Position numbers and translations under genes: made by a program | The notes under the pieces: model-generated | The model's input: the letters and a program-made list of their open reading frames with translations, nothing else | What the model was told of the DNA's origin: nothing | Databases searched by the model: none | Assembly: GCF_024753215.1 (NCBI RefSeq) | Contig: NZ_JANUGV010000010.1 | Location: 1-64,000 of the forward strand | From: Massilia solisilvae | GTDB lineage: Bacteria > Pseudomonadota > Gammaproteobacteria > Burkholderiales > Burkholderiaceae_D | DNA: 64,000 nucleotides | Direction: 5' to 3' | In this document: positions 62,908 through 64,000 of the stretch, one piece after another | How the letters are laid out: each line of letters starts with the position of its first letter | Numbering within the stretch: the stretch's first letter is position 1

Positions 62908-63969
62908 ATGCGCAACTATCCCCCTGCCATTACCGACCGCAAAATCCGTTTCGCCCTGGTCGGCTGCGGCCGCATCTCGAAAAACCACATCGGCGCGCTG
63001 CGCCAGCACGCCGAGCGCGCCGAGCTGGCCGGCGTGTGCGACATCGATCCGCGCGCGCTGGCGGCGGCGGCCGGCGAAACCGGGGCCGAGGCCTATGCCA
63101 GCCTGGAGGCCATGCTGGCCAAATGCGACGCCGACGCCTTCATCGTCGCCACCCCGTCCGGCCTGCATCCCGAGCAGGCGATCCAGATCGCGCGCGCCGG
63201 CCGCCATGTGATCACCGAAAAGCCGATGGCCACGCGCTGGGAGGACGGCAAGCGCATGGTCGCGGCGGCCGACGCGGCCGGGGTGCGCCTGTTCGTGGTC
63301 AAGCAAAACCGCCGCAACGCCACCTTGCAGCTACTCAAGAGTGCGGTCGAGAAAAAGCGCTTCGGCCGCATCTACATGGTCAACCTGAACGTGTTCTGGA
63401 CCCGCCCGCCCGAGTACTACGCCAGCGCCAAGTGGCGCGGCACCTGGGAGTTCGACGGCGGCGCGTTCATGAACCAGGCCAGCCACTACGTCGACCTGCT
63501 CGACTGGATCATCGGCCCGGTCGAGAGCCTGCAGGCCTACACCGCCACCCTGGCGCGCGACATCGAGGTCGAGGACACCGGCGTGCTCAGCCTGCGCTGG
63601 CGCAACGGTGCGCTCGGCTCGATGAACGTGACGATGCTGACCTACCCGCGCAACCTGGAAGGGTCGATCACCGTGCTCGGCGAGCACGGCACCGTGCGCA
63701 TCGGCGGCGTCGCCGTCAACGAAGTGCTGCAGTGGGAGTTTGCCGCCCCCGACCCCGACGACGACAAGGTGCGCGCTGCCAGCTATCAGACCACCTCGGT
63801 CTATGGCTTCGGCCACCCGCTCTACTACGACAACGTCATCAAAGTGCTGCGCGGCGAGGCCGAGCCCGAAACCGACGGCCGCGAAGGGCTCAAGTCGCTC
63901 GAGGTGCTGATCGCCGCCTACAAATCCGCGCGCGACGGCAAGCGCGTGGCGCTGCCGCTGGAGTACTGA
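62908..63969 (+). CDS. wbpB: Gfo/Idh/MocA oxidoreductase, WbpB-like
   Basis: 353 residues. Oxidises C3 of UDP-GlcNAcA to give a 3-keto sugar for transamination. RFALVGCGRISKNHIGAL is the NAD motif; VITEKPMATRWEDGKRM matches the EKP signature, and FVVKQNRRNATLQLLKSAVEKKRFGRIYMVNLN is WbpB-like. RBS GGAGAG precedes the ATG, 13 nt after wbpA. Placement between wbpA and wbpD supports the assignment. Confidence 0.92.
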   Translation: MRNYPPAITDRKIRFALVGCGRISKNHIGALRQHAERAELAGVCDIDPRALAAAAGETGAEAYASLEAMLAKCDADAFIVATPSGLHPEQAIQIARAGRHVITEKPMATRWEDGKRMVAAADAAGVRLFVVKQNRRNATLQLLKSAVEKKRFGRIYMVNLNVFWTRPPEYYASAKWRGTWEFDGGAFMNQASHYVDLLDWIIGPVESLQAYTATLARDIEVEDTGVLSLRWRNGALGSMNVTMLTYPRNLEGSITVLGEHGTVRIGGVAVNEVLQWEFAAPDPDDDKVRAASYQTTSVYGFGHPLYYDNVIKVLRGEAEPETDGREGLKSLEVLIAAYKSARDGKRVALPLEY

Positions 63970-63971
63970 AC

Positions 63972-64000
63972 ATGGCGGCCACGATCCACCCTTCGGCCAT
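63972..64000 (+). CDS. wbpD: WbpD-like N-acetyltransferase, first codons only
   Basis: Only MAATIHPSA is inside the window; it starts 2 nt after the wbpB stop. The opening matches left-handed beta-helix acetyltransferases of the WbpD type that N-acetylate the 3-amino sugar in UDP-ManNAc3NAcA synthesis. Identification rests on nine residues and neighbours. Confidence 0.6.

Overview
This window is high-GC chromosomal DNA from a betaproteobacterium, most likely an Oxalobacteraceae member of the Massilia/Telluria type. The inference rests on the recognisable proteins and on gene orders such as cysS-alkA-accA-tilS-lysC-tRNA-Ser and ppiA-ppiB-lpxH, together with a sigma54-type promoter before a PEP-CTERM gene and an Hcp-type T6SS. 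No database search was possible, so the taxon is an inference.

Layout. 1-1650 is a visibly less GC-rich island remnant: an IS3-family transposase fragment, a possible toxin/immunity-like pair, and a P4-type integrase cut down to its N-terminal domain, next to tRNA-Ser(GCU). 1742-12350 is housekeeping: tRNA-Ser, lysC, tilS, accA, alkA-type glycosylase, cysS (all minus), then ppiA-ppiB-lpxH (plus) and an NHL-repeat lipoprotein (minus). 12440-15476 is a YtrA/GntR-regulated ABC exporter operon. 15486-21026 holds yceH, cysE, rlmB, rnr and three identical tRNA-Leu(CAG) genes. 21043-22360 has cueR, a small exported protein and a phasin.

22514-40911 is a type VI secretion locus in three blocks: lipoprotein-tssB-tssC-hcp-tssE-effector-immunity-tssH-tssA (minus), tssJ-tssK-tssL (plus) and tagX-like-tssM-tagF-ompA (minus), plus a divergent membrane-anchored Pro/Ala-rich protein. 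A BPSL0067-family amidase-like effector and an STY0301-family immunity candidate sit where tssF-tssG usually lie. tssF, tssG, vgrG and PAAR genes are absent from the window.

40985-44908 is a probable SOS operon: a canonical LexA box followed by a FAN1-like VRR-NUC nuclease and an XPD-like iron-sulfur helicase carrying its own N-terminal PD-(D/E)XK domain. 44905-47802 is a LytTR two-component system with two LiaI/LiaF-like membrane proteins. Two tiny genes follow. A PEP-CTERM protein gene then comes behind a sigma54-like promoter, with a large exported protein downstream. 51185-59327 contains a TonB-dependent receptor, a DUF1460 lipoprotein, a GH19 lysozyme, a stand-alone DnaK and an exported metallo-beta-lactamase-fold protein. 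From 59565 to the edge a surface-polysaccharide locus starts: a WbpM/CapD-like dehydratase, then wbpA-wbpB-wbpD-like genes.

Dispersed REP-like palindromes containing a CATGCTGAG/CTCAGCATG core occur in at least three intergenic gaps. I saw no CRISPR array, rRNA or complete prophage.
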